Made by a program: the position numbers and the translations under genes | Shown here: positions 9,021-17,726 of the stretch, in pieces | Layout of the letters: every line of letters starts with the position of its first letter | Numbering within the stretch: position 1 is the first letter of the stretch | NCBI GenBank assembly: GCA_026003895.1 | Contig: BPIC01000002.1 | Span: forward strand, 434,001-498,000 | Direction of reading: 5' to 3' | Origin: Dehalococcoidia bacterium | GTDB taxonomy: Bacteria > Chloroflexota > Dehalococcoidia > SpSt-223 | DNA length: 64,000 nucleotides | Notes under the pieces: generated by a model | What the model was told of the DNA's origin: nothing | The model's input: only the letters and a program-made list of their open reading frames with translations | Database searches by the model: none

Positions 9021-9373
9021 CGATTGCCTTCCTGTCGCAAGCTGAAGACAAGGGCGACGATCAACAGCACTTCGATGATCTTGTCTGTGTAACCGATCGC
9101 GCCGAGCAGCGTGGCAGGATTCTTCTCGCCGATCGCCACCCACGCGAGGAAGGTGATTCCGGTGTAGCCGATGAACAACAAGTGGAGGAGAGGCCGACGG
9201 TTCGCGCCCAGCGGGACGTCGGTGAGGTAGGCGAAGGTGAGCGCGAGATACCCGACTCCGTTCATCACGAACGGGAGATCAAAGCCGCCCAGAAAGATCA
9301 GCAGCGAGAAGTGAATGAGCGCTGTCGCGATCGCGAGAAGCGCGACTACGATCCGCAACGGGGTAACCGTCAT
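9017..9373 (-). CDS. small four-helix membrane protein, unknown function
   Basis: 118 residues with about four transmembrane helices (PLRIVVALLAIATALIHFSL, FVMNGVGYLALTFAYL, LLHLLFIGYTGITFLAWVAI, IIEVLLIVALVFSL) and short loops. ATG at 9373 is preceded by GAGGAGG and overlaps the glycosyltransferase stop as ATGA, so translation is coupled. I do not recognise a named family beyond 'small integral membrane protein'. Its place between a glycosyltransferase and a methyltransferase suggests a membrane partner for the pathway product. Confidence 0.8.
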   Translation of the reverse strand: MTVTPLRIVVALLAIATALIHFSLLIFLGGFDLPFVMNGVGYLALTFAYLTDVPLGANRRPLLHLLFIGYTGITFLAWVAIGEKNPATLLGAIGYTDKIIEVLLIVALVFSLRQEGNR

Positions 9374-10440
9374 GCGTTTCCTCCTCGCTGGAGCATGGCG
9401 AGAAACGCCCGCGCTTCCGCCATGGTCTCCTGCCACATCGGATGCCGATTGTAACGGGCGAGCGCGGCGAGACTCATCCTTTCTAAGCCAGAGCGGTCGA
9501 GCAGTTGGTAGAGGGCGCCTGCCACCGAGTCGACGTCGTTCGGCGCGACGAGGAACCCGTCTTCCCCGTGCGTAATCAGCTCGACCGCGCCGCCTGCCCG
9601 CGATGCGATCGCGGGCAGGCCAAATCCCATCGCTTCCAACGCTGCCACTCCAAAGCCTTCGTACCATGACGGTTGAGCGAAGACATCCGACTCAGCAAGG
9701 AGGCGCCCGAGGGCGCCATCTTCGAGCGGTCCGCAGAATTGAACGGCGTCGCGCAGTCCGAGCTTGGTTACCCACGTTCGCAGGCGGGCGGCGTACTGAG
9801 GCGACGCGACGCCTCCGACGACCTTCAACTCCCACGAGTTGGCCGGCAGGCGGGCCAGCGCAGCGAGGAGCGTTTCGACATTCTTGCGCGGCTCGAGGTT
9901 GCCGACCGTGACCACCCGCAGCGGTCGGCGCTCCGACGCGCGTCGAGCGATCACGGGCGGCGCAATCTCCCCGAGCCGGTCTCGGCCCGGCAGGGCGACG
10001 TGGCATTGGGGAAGCCTGCCAAGTGTGGTGCGCACCGTTCTGGCGGTCGTCCACGAATTCGCGATCAGGGCGTCGAGCGAGGCGAGGTAGTGGTGCTCAA
10101 TCGTGCAGGCGAGGGGATCGTGCGGCTGCTCGGATGCGCGGAGATGGTGAACAATCGAGACGATGGGCCGCCCCAGACGGCGGGCAATCGCCCGGTTTAC
10201 CCAGCAGAGAGAAGGATGACAGAGCTCGTCCTGCACCACCAAATCGGGCGCCCGACGAGCTAGCGCAGCCGCGAGGCCGCGGAAATTGTCGAGGAGGGCC
10301 AGCCCATACGGCCGCCGGGTCAGCCCGATGACATCGACGTGGTCGCCGGCTGCTCGCAACTGGCGCACCAGCATGCGGTCGTAGAGGTAGCCACCCGAGC
10401 GCTGGTCGATCGAGCCATAGACGATGAAGGCAACGCGCAT
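9370..10440 (-). CDS. GT4-family glycosyltransferase
   Basis: 356 residues of the GT-B fold: N-terminal acceptor domain (VYGSIDQRSGGYLYDRMLV), then VGNLEPRKN and the nucleotide-sugar-binding signature PSWYEGFGVAALEAMGFGLPAIAS (E-x7-E). Retaining GT4 enzymes use nucleotide sugars. The gene sits between a PTPS-like gene and a membrane protein in a tightly spaced operon, so the acceptor may be a small metabolite rather than a polysaccharide; this is inference. Confidence 0.88.
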   Translation of the reverse strand: MRVAFIVYGSIDQRSGGYLYDRMLVRQLRAAGDHVDVIGLTRRPYGLALLDNFRGLAAALARRAPDLVVQDELCHPSLCWVNRAIARRLGRPIVSIVHHLRASEQPHDPLACTIEHHYLASLDALIANSWTTARTVRTTLGRLPQCHVALPGRDRLGEIAPPVIARRASERRPLRVVTVGNLEPRKNVETLLAALARLPANSWELKVVGGVASPQYAARLRTWVTKLGLRDAVQFCGPLEDGALGRLLAESDVFAQPSWYEGFGVAALEAMGFGLPAIASRAGGAVELITHGEDGFLVAPNDVDSVAGALYQLLDRSGLERMSLAALARYNRHPMWQETMAEARAFLAMLQRGGNA

Positions 10441-10446
10441 CGGCCG

Positions 10447-10830
10447 CTAGGGCTGCCGATCGATGCGAAACGACGCCCAAGCGATCTCGTTCTCCCAAAG
10501 CCGCACCTCCACGGCGGCGAGCGGCGCTTCCGCCAGCCCCTCGTCGACGGCGCGGCACAGGATCCGTGCGAAATGCTCAAGGCTCGGATTGAGGCCGGCG
10601 AATTCGGGCAGTTCATTCACCATGCCGTCACGGTAGCGGGCGCAGAGGGAATCGAGCAGTGCCTCCACCTTGAGGATGTCGACGAGATAGCCGTGTTGAT
10701 CCAACACCGTTCCGCCAAGCCTCACTTCGAGGACATAGTGGTGAGAGTGTGGTTCGCCCTCTGCTCCCCAATCGCCGCCGATCAAGGCGTGTTGGGCGAT
10801 GAAGTCACGGCGCACACCGAGCCAAAACAT
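10447..10830 (-). CDS. 6-pyruvoyl-tetrahydropterin synthase / QueD-like enzyme
   Basis: 127 residues, normal for the T-fold PTPS/6-carboxytetrahydropterin synthase family. Zinc-ligand histidines are recognisable: FIAQHAL and the HSHHYVLEV strand; a conserved Glu occurs near the C-terminus (RLWENEIAWAS). The family converts dihydroneopterin triphosphate to pterin or deazapurine precursors. No queC/queE/folE lies in the window, so QueD function is not shown. ATG at 10830 overlaps the dehydrogenase stop (ATGA). Confidence 0.82.
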   Translation of the reverse strand: MFWLGVRRDFIAQHALIGGDWGAEGEPHSHHYVLEVRLGGTVLDQHGYLVDILKVEALLDSLCARYRDGMVNELPEFAGLNPSLEHFARILCRAVDEGLAEAPLAAVEVRLWENEIAWASFRIDRQP

Positions 10831-11846
10831 CACTCGTCTCCGTCGTAGGTAATCAACGCTTGAAGGATTGCCGGGTCGCCGGCGTCGAGCCGCTGGTAAA
10901 GGGTTGGCGCATCCTCGATCGGAACCCGGTCGGTGATGAGCGAGGACGGGCGCAACGTGCTCGCCAGCTCCCAGACAAATTGGGTGCGCCGAGCGCGATC
11001 CCAGCGACCGGTCAACGCGGGCGAAAGGGTGCTCACCTGGCTCGAGATGATGGAGATGCGGTCTCGGTGGAAGCGTCCGCCAAGGTCGATTGCCGCACGT
11101 TTCGTGCCATACCACGACCCCACGATGACCCGCCCGGCGAAGCCGACGCAGCCAAGCGCAAGATCGAGCGCCTCCGGGCGGCCGCTCAGTTCGATCGCAA
11201 GGTCGGCTCCACCGGCGCCGAGGCGAGCGCGAAGCGCACTCCAATCCTCGGGCGTTCCGGTCCAGCGCGAGCCGAGCAGAGCGGCCTGTTCCCGTCGGCG
11301 CTCAATCGGGTCGATAGCAGCCAAATCGCCCAGCGGGAAGCGCGCGAGGAGAGCGGTCACGAGCAAACCGACGACGCCCTGTCCGATAACGACAACGCGC
11401 TCCCCGGCGAGCGGCCGAGCGTCGAGGACGAGGGTGAGCGCGGTTTCGAGCGACGGATAGAGCGCCGCATCCTCGATGTCGACACCATCGGGGATGGGCA
11501 GGACCTCAGACACCGGTACGAGCGCGTGTGAGGCATGGGGAGCGAATGCGAAAACGCGCTTGCCGTGCCAGCTCGGATCGACGGCCGATCCGGTCGCGAC
11601 GATGTGTCCGACCAGAGCGTACCCGTAGCGCATGGGAAATCGAGGCGCGGTTTGGAGGGCCGAGATGGTGTCGTCCGCCAGCATTCCTTCCGGCAGTTCC
11701 CCGCGATACACCAGCAGCTCGGTGCCGGCGCTGACTGCCGAGCGGACGGCGCGCACCACCACTTCGCCAGTGCTCGGCGGCGGGAGGTCGCGCTTGCGGA
11801 GCTCGGCGCGACGGGGTCCGCTGAACCAGAGCTCGGTGGCGTTCAT
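10830..11846 (-). CDS. zinc-type medium-chain alcohol dehydrogenase
   Basis: 338 residues of the MDR superfamily (threonine-dehydrogenase-like branch). N-terminal GroES-like domain with SAVSAGTELLVYRG; Rossmann domain with VVVIGQGVVGLLVTALL. The canonical catalytic-zinc Cys in the GTE position is not evident (SAGTE replaces C-G-TD), and the structural-zinc Cys quartet is missing, so it may be a zinc-poor variant. The stop overlaps the PTPS start, and its own start overlaps the reductase stop (ATGA). It probably oxidises or reduces a side chain of the pathway intermediate. Confidence 0.85.
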   Translation of the reverse strand: MNATELWFSGPRRAELRKRDLPPPSTGEVVVRAVRSAVSAGTELLVYRGELPEGMLADDTISALQTAPRFPMRYGYALVGHIVATGSAVDPSWHGKRVFAFAPHASHALVPVSEVLPIPDGVDIEDAALYPSLETALTLVLDARPLAGERVVVIGQGVVGLLVTALLARFPLGDLAAIDPIERRREQAALLGSRWTGTPEDWSALRARLGAGGADLAIELSGRPEALDLALGCVGFAGRVIVGSWYGTKRAAIDLGGRFHRDRISIISSQVSTLSPALTGRWDRARRTQFVWELASTLRPSSLITDRVPIEDAPTLYQRLDAGDPAILQALITYDGDE

Positions 11847-12547
11847 TCGCGATTTGGCTCGAGGTCACCGCGGAGCAGCAAGTCGTCACCACACGGTTCG
11901 ACGACGACGTTGCGGAGCCGCGTCGGGCCAGCGCCGTTCGCAGGGATGAGCGAGTCGACAGCACGCAGTCCGCCGACCAGCAACGGAGCGATGGTGATAA
12001 CGACCTGATCGACCAGACCGCCGACGAGAAAGCTCGTGATGATCCGACTGCCCCCCTCGACCATCAACGATGTGATGCCCGCCTGCCCGAGCCGGTTGAG
12101 CAGCGCCGCCAAATCGACCCAGCCGTTTTCCGTCGCCGGCAGTCGAAGGGTTTGGACCCCGGATTGCACGAGCTCGCTCAGACGCTCTGGGTCTGCCGCA
12201 TCGGTGGTGGCGATCCACGGCAAGCGGGGGTTGCGGAAGATAGCCGCTGACCGCGGCACACGGAGCCGACTGTCGACAACGACGACCTGCGGACTGTTCC
12301 CGGACGCGAGCCGGACGGTGAGGCGCGGGTCGTCGACGACGATCGTGCCTACGCCGACCAAGATGGCGTCGTGGAGCGCACGAAGCTGATGGGTGAATCG
12401 GGTGGACTGCTCGCTGCTGAGATGGAGCCGCTCGCCGCGCTGGGCAGCGATGCTGCCGTCCAGGCTCTGCGCATAGGTGAGCGTGACGAACGGGCGGCCC
12501 GTACGCCGGTGGTAGTCGCTGGCGCGGTTGAGGACGGCGCCGACCAT
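11843..12547 (-). CDS. RibD C-terminal / dihydrofolate-reductase-like reductase
   Basis: About 234 residues matching the RibD_C fold: RPFVTLTYAQSLDGSIA, HDAILVGVGTIVVDDPRLTVR, and MVEGGSRIITSFL. Family members reduce the ribose of pyrimidine intermediates in riboflavin synthesis or reduce pterins (as in methanopterin biosynthesis). The N-terminal deaminase domain of RibD is absent. The start is taken as ATG 12547 (a GTG nine bases upstream has GGAG at good spacing); the frame stays open to 12667 but that stretch is not conserved-looking. It is the first gene of the operon, divergent from the exopolysaccharide operon. Confidence 0.82.
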   Translation of the reverse strand: MVGAVLNRASDYHRRTGRPFVTLTYAQSLDGSIAAQRGERLHLSSEQSTRFTHQLRALHDAILVGVGTIVVDDPRLTVRLASGNSPQVVVVDSRLRVPRSAAIFRNPRLPWIATTDAADPERLSELVQSGVQTLRLPATENGWVDLAALLNRLGQAGITSLMVEGGSRIITSFLVGGLVDQVVITIAPLLVGGLRAVDSLIPANGAGPTRLRNVVVEPCGDDLLLRGDLEPNRE

Positions 12548-12650
12548 GTCTATCACGTGCGCTCCAGAGCTGGACGTGTCCTCGCGCGCCGCTGTGCTTC
12601 GGCGAATCCTACCAATGCACTGGAAGCCGGACAAATGCCTGCCCGTCGCG

Positions 12651-12656
12651 TAGTAT
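12651..12656 (+). promoter_or_regulatory. -10 box of exopolysaccharide operon, abutting the start codon
   Basis: TAGTAT immediately precedes ATG 12657. A transcript from this box would begin near 12663, so translation may really start at the in-frame ATG 12666 on a nearly leaderless mRNA. No convincing -35 is visible. Confidence 0.4.
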
Positions 12657-14093
12657 ATGCGTGCCATGCTGCGACTCGCTCCCGGCCTGCCGGCGACCAG
12701 CAGTCAGCGGCTTCTCATCGGACCGGTGCGGCAGCGTGATGCTGTCGCTGCAACCCTCCTTCTCGCCGGGGCGGCCGCATGGCTCGCGCTCCCATTGCCC
12801 GCTGCCGCTTGCGGGGTCGTGCTGTTCGCGCTTGGAGCGCTCCTCCGCCTCGACTGGGCGTTGGTCGCTGTTGTCGCTGCCTGCCCCTTCTATCTGCCGG
12901 TAGAAGCGAACCCCGTGGCGGCCAAGGAAGTGGGACCCTACCGATTCCCTCCGGCGGAAGTCGCGCTGGTTGCGTGCGCGGTGGGGTGGATTGTCGGAAT
13001 GGCGCTCGACCCGGCGTCGGCGGCGCGGCGCTGGCGCCGGGCCGGCTGGGCAGTCGTGCCTGCTGGCCTGTTCGTGCTCGCAGGAATCCTCTCGACGCTT
13101 GGAGCAGTGAACCGCCAGGAAGCGCTGCGCGAACTCCGCGTTGTCATCCTCGAGCCAACGCTGGTTGGGCTGATGATCGTGACCTCGCTCGACCGCCGGG
13201 GAGTCGCGCGTTTGGTCGTCGCTGGCGTCGCGCTGGGCGCGGCGGTCGCGCTCTACGCCTTCTATCACTACCTCGTGATCGGGATTGTGGAAGCGACGGG
13301 CGGCGTCCGCCGGGTGCTGGCGGTCTACCATTCGCCAAATCAACTTGCCCTCCTGCTCGACCGGCTCACGCCGATGGCGGTGGCGCTTGCGCTGCCGCGT
13401 CCCGGGGAGACAGCCCAACGGTGGGTGCGGCGCGGTCTTCCGGCGCTCGCGGCAGCGGGGCTCATGACAGGGGCGCTCGTCTTGACCTATTCGCGGGGCG
13501 CTTGGCTTGCCGTCGGCGTGGCGGTAATCGCGATGTTGGCGCGGCGCGGTTGGCGCTTCGTCCTTCCAGCGGTGGCGGCCGGCGCAATCGTGGCGGCGAG
13601 CCTGCTCAGCCGCGTCTCTCCGGATCGGTTGCTTTCCGAGCAGACCTCCCTTCAGCGCCCGCTGCTCTGGAGCACGGCCTTGCGGATGATTCAGGACCAT
13701 CCGCTGCTCGGTGTCGGCCCGGACAACTTCTTGTACGCGTACCGGGACCGGGGTTACCTACCGCCGGAGGGGTGGCGTGAGCCGAATATCTCCCATCCGC
13801 ACAACCTGCTGCTCGATGCTTGGGTGCGAACGGGGCTCCTCGGACTGACGGCGCTCACGTTGGCGGTCATCGGGTTCTGGCGGAATACGTTCCGGGTGCT
13901 ACGATTCCCGCGGGGGCCTGGCTGGCCGAGCGCGCTGGCGCTTGCCGGTGGCATGGTCGCAGCGCTGGTGCATGGCATGTTCGACAACGGTTACTTTCTG
14001 CCCGACCTGGCGATCCTCTTCTGGCTGGCAGTTGGGGGGATGGCCGTGCTGGCGCGGGAGGCCATGACGCAGGAGGATCGATGCGGATCGTGA
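12657..14093 (+). CDS. O-antigen ligase/polymerase-type membrane protein (first copy)
   Basis: 478 residues with about 11 transmembrane helices and the Wzy_C/O-antigen ligase region: a large loop carrying YHSPNQLALLLDRL, a SRGAWL motif (LTYSRGAWLAVG), and the late HPLLGVGPDNF and SHPHNLLLDAW motifs. Members polymerise or ligate undecaprenyl-linked glycans outside the membrane. The neighbours (UDP-sugar enzyme, flippase-like protein, glycosyltransferases) fit exopolysaccharide assembly. The 3' end overlaps the next gene by 13 bp. Start 12657 or 12666, see the -10 box entry. Confidence 0.88.
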   Translation: MRAMLRLAPGLPATSSQRLLIGPVRQRDAVAATLLLAGAAAWLALPLPAAACGVVLFALGALLRLDWALVAVVAACPFYLPVEANPVAAKEVGPYRFPPAEVALVACAVGWIVGMALDPASAARRWRRAGWAVVPAGLFVLAGILSTLGAVNRQEALRELRVVILEPTLVGLMIVTSLDRRGVARLVVAGVALGAAVALYAFYHYLVIGIVEATGGVRRVLAVYHSPNQLALLLDRLTPMAVALALPRPGETAQRWVRRGLPALAAAGLMTGALVLTYSRGAWLAVGVAVIAMLARRGWRFVLPAVAAGAIVAASLLSRVSPDRLLSEQTSLQRPLLWSTALRMIQDHPLLGVGPDNFLYAYRDRGYLPPEGWREPNISHPHNLLLDAWVRTGLLGLTALTLAVIGFWRNTFRVLRFPRGPGWPSALALAGGMVAALVHGMFDNGYFLPDLAILFWLAVGGMAVLAREAMTQEDRCGS

Positions 14094-15049
14094 TCAGTGG
14101 CGGGGCAGGGTTCATCGGCTCGCACTTGGCCGATCTCAGCCTCGCTCGCGGTCATTCGGTCATCGTCATCGACAACCTGATCACGGGACGGCGGGCAAAT
14201 ATCGCCCACCTCCTCGACCGGCCCGACTTTCGCTTCATCGAGCGCGATGTGATTGCCGAGCATCCCGACGTGGAAGGCGATCTGTATTTTCACTTGGCCA
14301 GCCCTGCCAGCCCAGTTGGCTACGCTCGCTACCCGATCGAGACCATGTTGACCAACTCGCTCGGCACGCACCGCCTGCTCGAGCTCGCGCGACGAGATCG
14401 GGCGACGTTCCTGCTCGCCTCGACCTCGGAGGCGTATGGCGATCCGCAGGTACACCCACAACCCGAGACGTACTGGGGCAACGTCAATCCCATCGGTCCG
14501 CGCGCGTGTTACGACGAGTCGAAGCGCTACGGTGAGGCCTTGACCATCACCTATGTCCGTGAGTTTGGCCTCAATGCTCGGATCGTGCGGATTTTCAACA
14601 CCTACGGCCCGCGCAACGACCCGAACGACGGGCGGATCGTCCCCAACTTCATCACCCAAGCGCTGCGTGGCGATCCAATCACGGTCTACGGCGACGGACT
14701 GCAGACCCGCTCGTTCTGTTATGTCGCCGACCTGGTCGAGGGGATCTGGCGGGCGGCCATGACACCCGGCCTCAGCGGCGAGGTGATCAACCTCGGAAAT
14801 CCACTCGAATACTCGGCGATTGAGCTGGCACGCTTGGTCAAGCGTCTTGCCGACTCGTCGTCCGAAATCGTTCACCTGCCGGGACGAGAGGAAGAGATCG
14901 CGCGCCGCCGGCCGGACATCGCCAAAGCGAGGCGTTTGCTCGGCTGGACGCCCGAGGTAGGGATCGAAACCGGTTTGCGGAGCACGATCGAGGCGTTTCG
15001 GTTGGAGCTCGGCATTCCAGCATCGGACCGGGTGGTCGAGCCGGCGTGA
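14081..15049 (+). CDS. UDP-glucuronate decarboxylase (UDP-xylose synthase) type SDR epimerase
   Basis: 322 residues. NAD-binding GGAGFIGSHL at the N-terminus, catalytic YDESK (YxxxK), and stretches diagnostic of UXS enzymes: STSEAYGDPQVHPQPE, NVNPIGPRACYDESKR, RIFNTYGPRNDPNDGR. The reaction converts UDP-glucuronate to UDP-xylose via a 4-keto intermediate. The start ATG is preceded by AGGAGG and lies inside the end of the ligase gene. It presumably supplies a pentose donor for the two glycosyltransferases downstream. Confidence 0.9.
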   Translation: MRIVISGGAGFIGSHLADLSLARGHSVIVIDNLITGRRANIAHLLDRPDFRFIERDVIAEHPDVEGDLYFHLASPASPVGYARYPIETMLTNSLGTHRLLELARRDRATFLLASTSEAYGDPQVHPQPETYWGNVNPIGPRACYDESKRYGEALTITYVREFGLNARIVRIFNTYGPRNDPNDGRIVPNFITQALRGDPITVYGDGLQTRSFCYVADLVEGIWRAAMTPGLSGEVINLGNPLEYSAIELARLVKRLADSSSEIVHLPGREEEIARRRPDIAKARRLLGWTPEVGIETGLRSTIEAFRLELGIPASDRVVEPA

Positions 15050-16632
15050 CGTCTACTGCCGGCCCCGTTCGGCCTCGGCATACCGCGTGGCTTCGGGCAC
15101 TGGGCTATGAGCTTGATGACCTACTGACCCCTCCCTGGCACCGTGGCTTGATTTCGGGACGAGCCGCACTGGTGGTGGCGGCCCTGTCGTTGGTGATCGC
15201 CTTCCTGATCGCTACCCAGCCATTGCGCTACGTCACCGGCGGGCTCGCAGCTATCGTCTTTCTCGGAATCTCGCTGGTGCGTCCCGAGATCGGGCTCGGT
15301 TTGATCCTCTTTAGCATCCCGTTCGGCTCGCTTGCCGAGGTGACGATCGGCGGCGTGACGGTCACCGCCACCGAACCGCTCATCGGGCTCGTCGTGCTTG
15401 CTTGGCTGCTTCGAATCGCGGCAGCGCGACAAGCGAACTTGCGCTGGTCGCCGCTGGTGATCCCATTCGCGGTCTTTCTCTTGCTGCTCGCCCAATCGGT
15501 CGCGGTCGCGGTCGGTCTCACACTCGCACTCAAGGAATACGCCAAGTTTGTGGAGGCGTTCCTCCTGCTGATCGTGACGGTGAATGTTGTGCGGACGCGC
15601 GCCCAAGTGGTGTTTCTGGTCAGTTGTTTAATCGCAGCAGGCGCCCTTGCGGCGCTGCAGGGCTGGTACCAATTCTTCTTGCGGCGTGGCCCGGATGGGT
15701 TCTTGGTCGCTGAGCGATTTATTCGGGCTCACGGCGAGTTCGGGCAGCCCAACCCCTACGCCGGCTTTTTGAATCTGGGGCTTCCCCTGATCTTCGCCAT
15801 CCTCTTGGTTGCGTTCACCCAGCAGCGGGAGCGCACCGCTGCCTCCGGCGGCCAACAGAATCTCGTTCTCGATCTGCCGCTGTTGTTCGCCGCGGCGGCC
15901 GGTCTGGTGATGGCCGGCGCCGAGGCGATGTCGTTCTCGCGTGCTGGCTGGCTCGGTCTGGCGTGCGCGGCGATCGCGATCCTCGCAACGCGCAGCCGCC
16001 GCACCTTCGTGCTGTTGCTTGGCGGTCTCGCGGCAGGGTTGGTGGTCTGGTTGTTCGGGGCGCTCGACCTTCTCCCGGGGGTGGTGCTGGAGCGGTTGCG
16101 GCCCGTGGCCGACACCTTCAGCGTCTTTGACATTTCCGAGGTGGAGCTGACCGCCGAAAACTGGTCGGTCGTCGAGCGGATGGCGACTTGGCAGGCCGCG
16201 GCAGACATGTTCGCGACAAACATTTGGTACGGCGTCGGGCCGGGCAGCTTCCAGACGCTCTGGCCCGAGTTCGGCGCACTCGATTGGGTGCTACGGGGGA
16301 CAAACCCACCACATGCCCATAACTATTATCTGAACGCGCTCGCCGAGAGTGGAATCGTCGGATTATCCGCATATCTTCTCCTGATTATCGCGGCGTTCAC
16401 CTATACTACGGCGCGCATTCGCGGCGCCCAGAGACGCAGCGCCTCGAGCGGCCATCCGTATGCCAACCCCCTCGCGTTGGCGCTGGGACTGCTCGGCGTG
16501 CTTCTCGCGCTTTCGATACACAACCTATTCGACAACTTGTTCGTTCACGGGATGACGGCGCAGCTCGGACTCACACTCGGGCTCGTCGAAGCCGGCTGGC
16601 GGGTGAGCTTGAACGAGTCCGAAGGAGTATGA
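15046..16632 (+). CDS. O-antigen ligase/polymerase-type membrane protein (second copy)
   Basis: 528 residues, about 12 transmembrane helices, with the same landmark motifs as the first copy: GQPNPYAGFLNLGLPL, SFSRAGWLGLACA, WYGVGPGSF and PPHAHNYYLNALAESG. The two copies differ clearly in sequence, so this is not a recent tandem duplication. GTG at 15046 overlaps the preceding stop (GTGA). One protein may polymerise the repeat unit and the other ligate the chain to a carrier or protein; which does which is not readable. Confidence 0.87.
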   Translation: MTSTAGPVRPRHTAWLRALGYELDDLLTPPWHRGLISGRAALVVAALSLVIAFLIATQPLRYVTGGLAAIVFLGISLVRPEIGLGLILFSIPFGSLAEVTIGGVTVTATEPLIGLVVLAWLLRIAAARQANLRWSPLVIPFAVFLLLLAQSVAVAVGLTLALKEYAKFVEAFLLLIVTVNVVRTRAQVVFLVSCLIAAGALAALQGWYQFFLRRGPDGFLVAERFIRAHGEFGQPNPYAGFLNLGLPLIFAILLVAFTQQRERTAASGGQQNLVLDLPLLFAAAAGLVMAGAEAMSFSRAGWLGLACAAIAILATRSRRTFVLLLGGLAAGLVVWLFGALDLLPGVVLERLRPVADTFSVFDISEVELTAENWSVVERMATWQAAADMFATNIWYGVGPGSFQTLWPEFGALDWVLRGTNPPHAHNYYLNALAESGIVGLSAYLLLIIAAFTYTTARIRGAQRRSASSGHPYANPLALALGLLGVLLALSIHNLFDNLFVHGMTAQLGLTLGLVEAGWRVSLNESEGV

Positions 16633-17726
16633 CGATCCGGCAGCAAGGGGTGGATTCCGAAGCGCTGCGCCGCTTTTCGCCGGCGGGTGCGGCGCCCGAT
16701 GCTGACCTCGGCGCCGAGCCGGCTGGCGATCCGTCGCTTTGGCGGCGCGTCTTCAATCTGCGGACGCTCGTGTCATTCCTGATTGCGGGCGCCATTCTCT
16801 GGTTCATCTTCACCCGCCTCAACCTGAATACCGGCGAGATCTGGGCGCAGATGCGCCAAGCCAACCCGGCGTATTTCGCGCTTGCCGTCGTGGTCTATTA
16901 CGTGGGATTCCCATTGCGGGCCGTTCGCTGGCGCATGTTGCTCGACAACGTCGAGGCGACGGATGTTCAGGCTACCGGCAAAATCGTTCACCCCGGGGTT
17001 CCGCGGCTCAGCGAGATTTTATTGCTGAGCTGGTTCGCCAACTGCCTCGTGCCCGCCAAGATCGGAGACTTCTACCGCGCCTACCTGCTGAAGGATGACT
17101 GTGGTGTGAGCTTCGCGCGAACGACTGGCACGGTCGTGGCCGAGCGAGCCATCGACTTGATCGTGCTCTTTGCCCTGCTGCTCCTCTCGGCGATCGGGGT
17201 CATCCAGGGCATGTCCGCCGACCGGGCATTGATGACCGAGCACATCCTGCTGGTTGGGCTGGCCTTGGTTGGCTTCCTGCTCATCGGTTTGCTTGTTCTG
17301 CGAGTGTTCGGCCGTCGTGCTGAGCGCCTCCTACCGAAGCGCATTGCCGGGCTGTGGTATCGCTTTCAACACGGCATTCTCGGCAGCTTCCGCGCTCGCC
17401 AGTTCCCGCTGGTCGCGGCGCTCACGGTCGCAATTTGGCTGACGGAGGCCGGACGACTCTACTTCGTTACCCAATCGCTCGGCGTCCAGCTTGGGTTGGC
17501 GGTCATCATCTTCGTCGCCCTCGCGAATTCCTTGCTGACCGCGGTGCCAGCGACGCCAGGCGGGTTGGGCGTGGTGGAAGCGGGCGTGATCACGCTCTTT
17601 GCACTGATCGGCGTCGGGGATGACACCGCCGCTGCCATCACGCTGCTCGATCGGACCATTTCCTATTGGAGCTTGGTCGCCGTCGGCTTCGTCGTCTATC
17701 TGTTGGCCTTCCGCCATCGCCGCTAG
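16629..17726 (+). CDS. lysylphosphatidylglycerol-synthase-TM / UPF0104 flippase-like protein
   Basis: 365 residues with about eight transmembrane helices. Family signatures are seen: YYVGFPLRAVRWRMLL, NCLVPAKIGDFYRAYLL (the P-x-R/K-x-G-(E/D) pattern), RTTGTVVAERAIDL and TPGGLGVVEAG. Stand-alone versions without a synthetase domain are common in polysaccharide and glycolipid clusters and may translocate lipid-linked intermediates. ATG overlaps the previous stop (ATGA), so it is coupled to the second O-antigen ligase gene. Confidence 0.88.
   Translation: MTIRQQGVDSEALRRFSPAGAAPDADLGAEPAGDPSLWRRVFNLRTLVSFLIAGAILWFIFTRLNLNTGEIWAQMRQANPAYFALAVVVYYVGFPLRAVRWRMLLDNVEATDVQATGKIVHPGVPRLSEILLLSWFANCLVPAKIGDFYRAYLLKDDCGVSFARTTGTVVAERAIDLIVLFALLLLSAIGVIQGMSADRALMTEHILLVGLALVGFLLIGLLVLRVFGRRAERLLPKRIAGLWYRFQHGILGSFRARQFPLVAALTVAIWLTEAGRLYFVTQSLGVQLGLAVIIFVALANSLLTAVPATPGGLGVVEAGVITLFALIGVGDDTAAAITLLDRTISYWSLVAVGFVVYLLAFRHRR

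Noticed and set aside
13820-14080. Longer epimerase reading from 13820
   Set aside because: The extension lies inside the O-antigen ligase gene; the NAD-binding strand begins right after ATG 14081, which has AGGAGG upstream.
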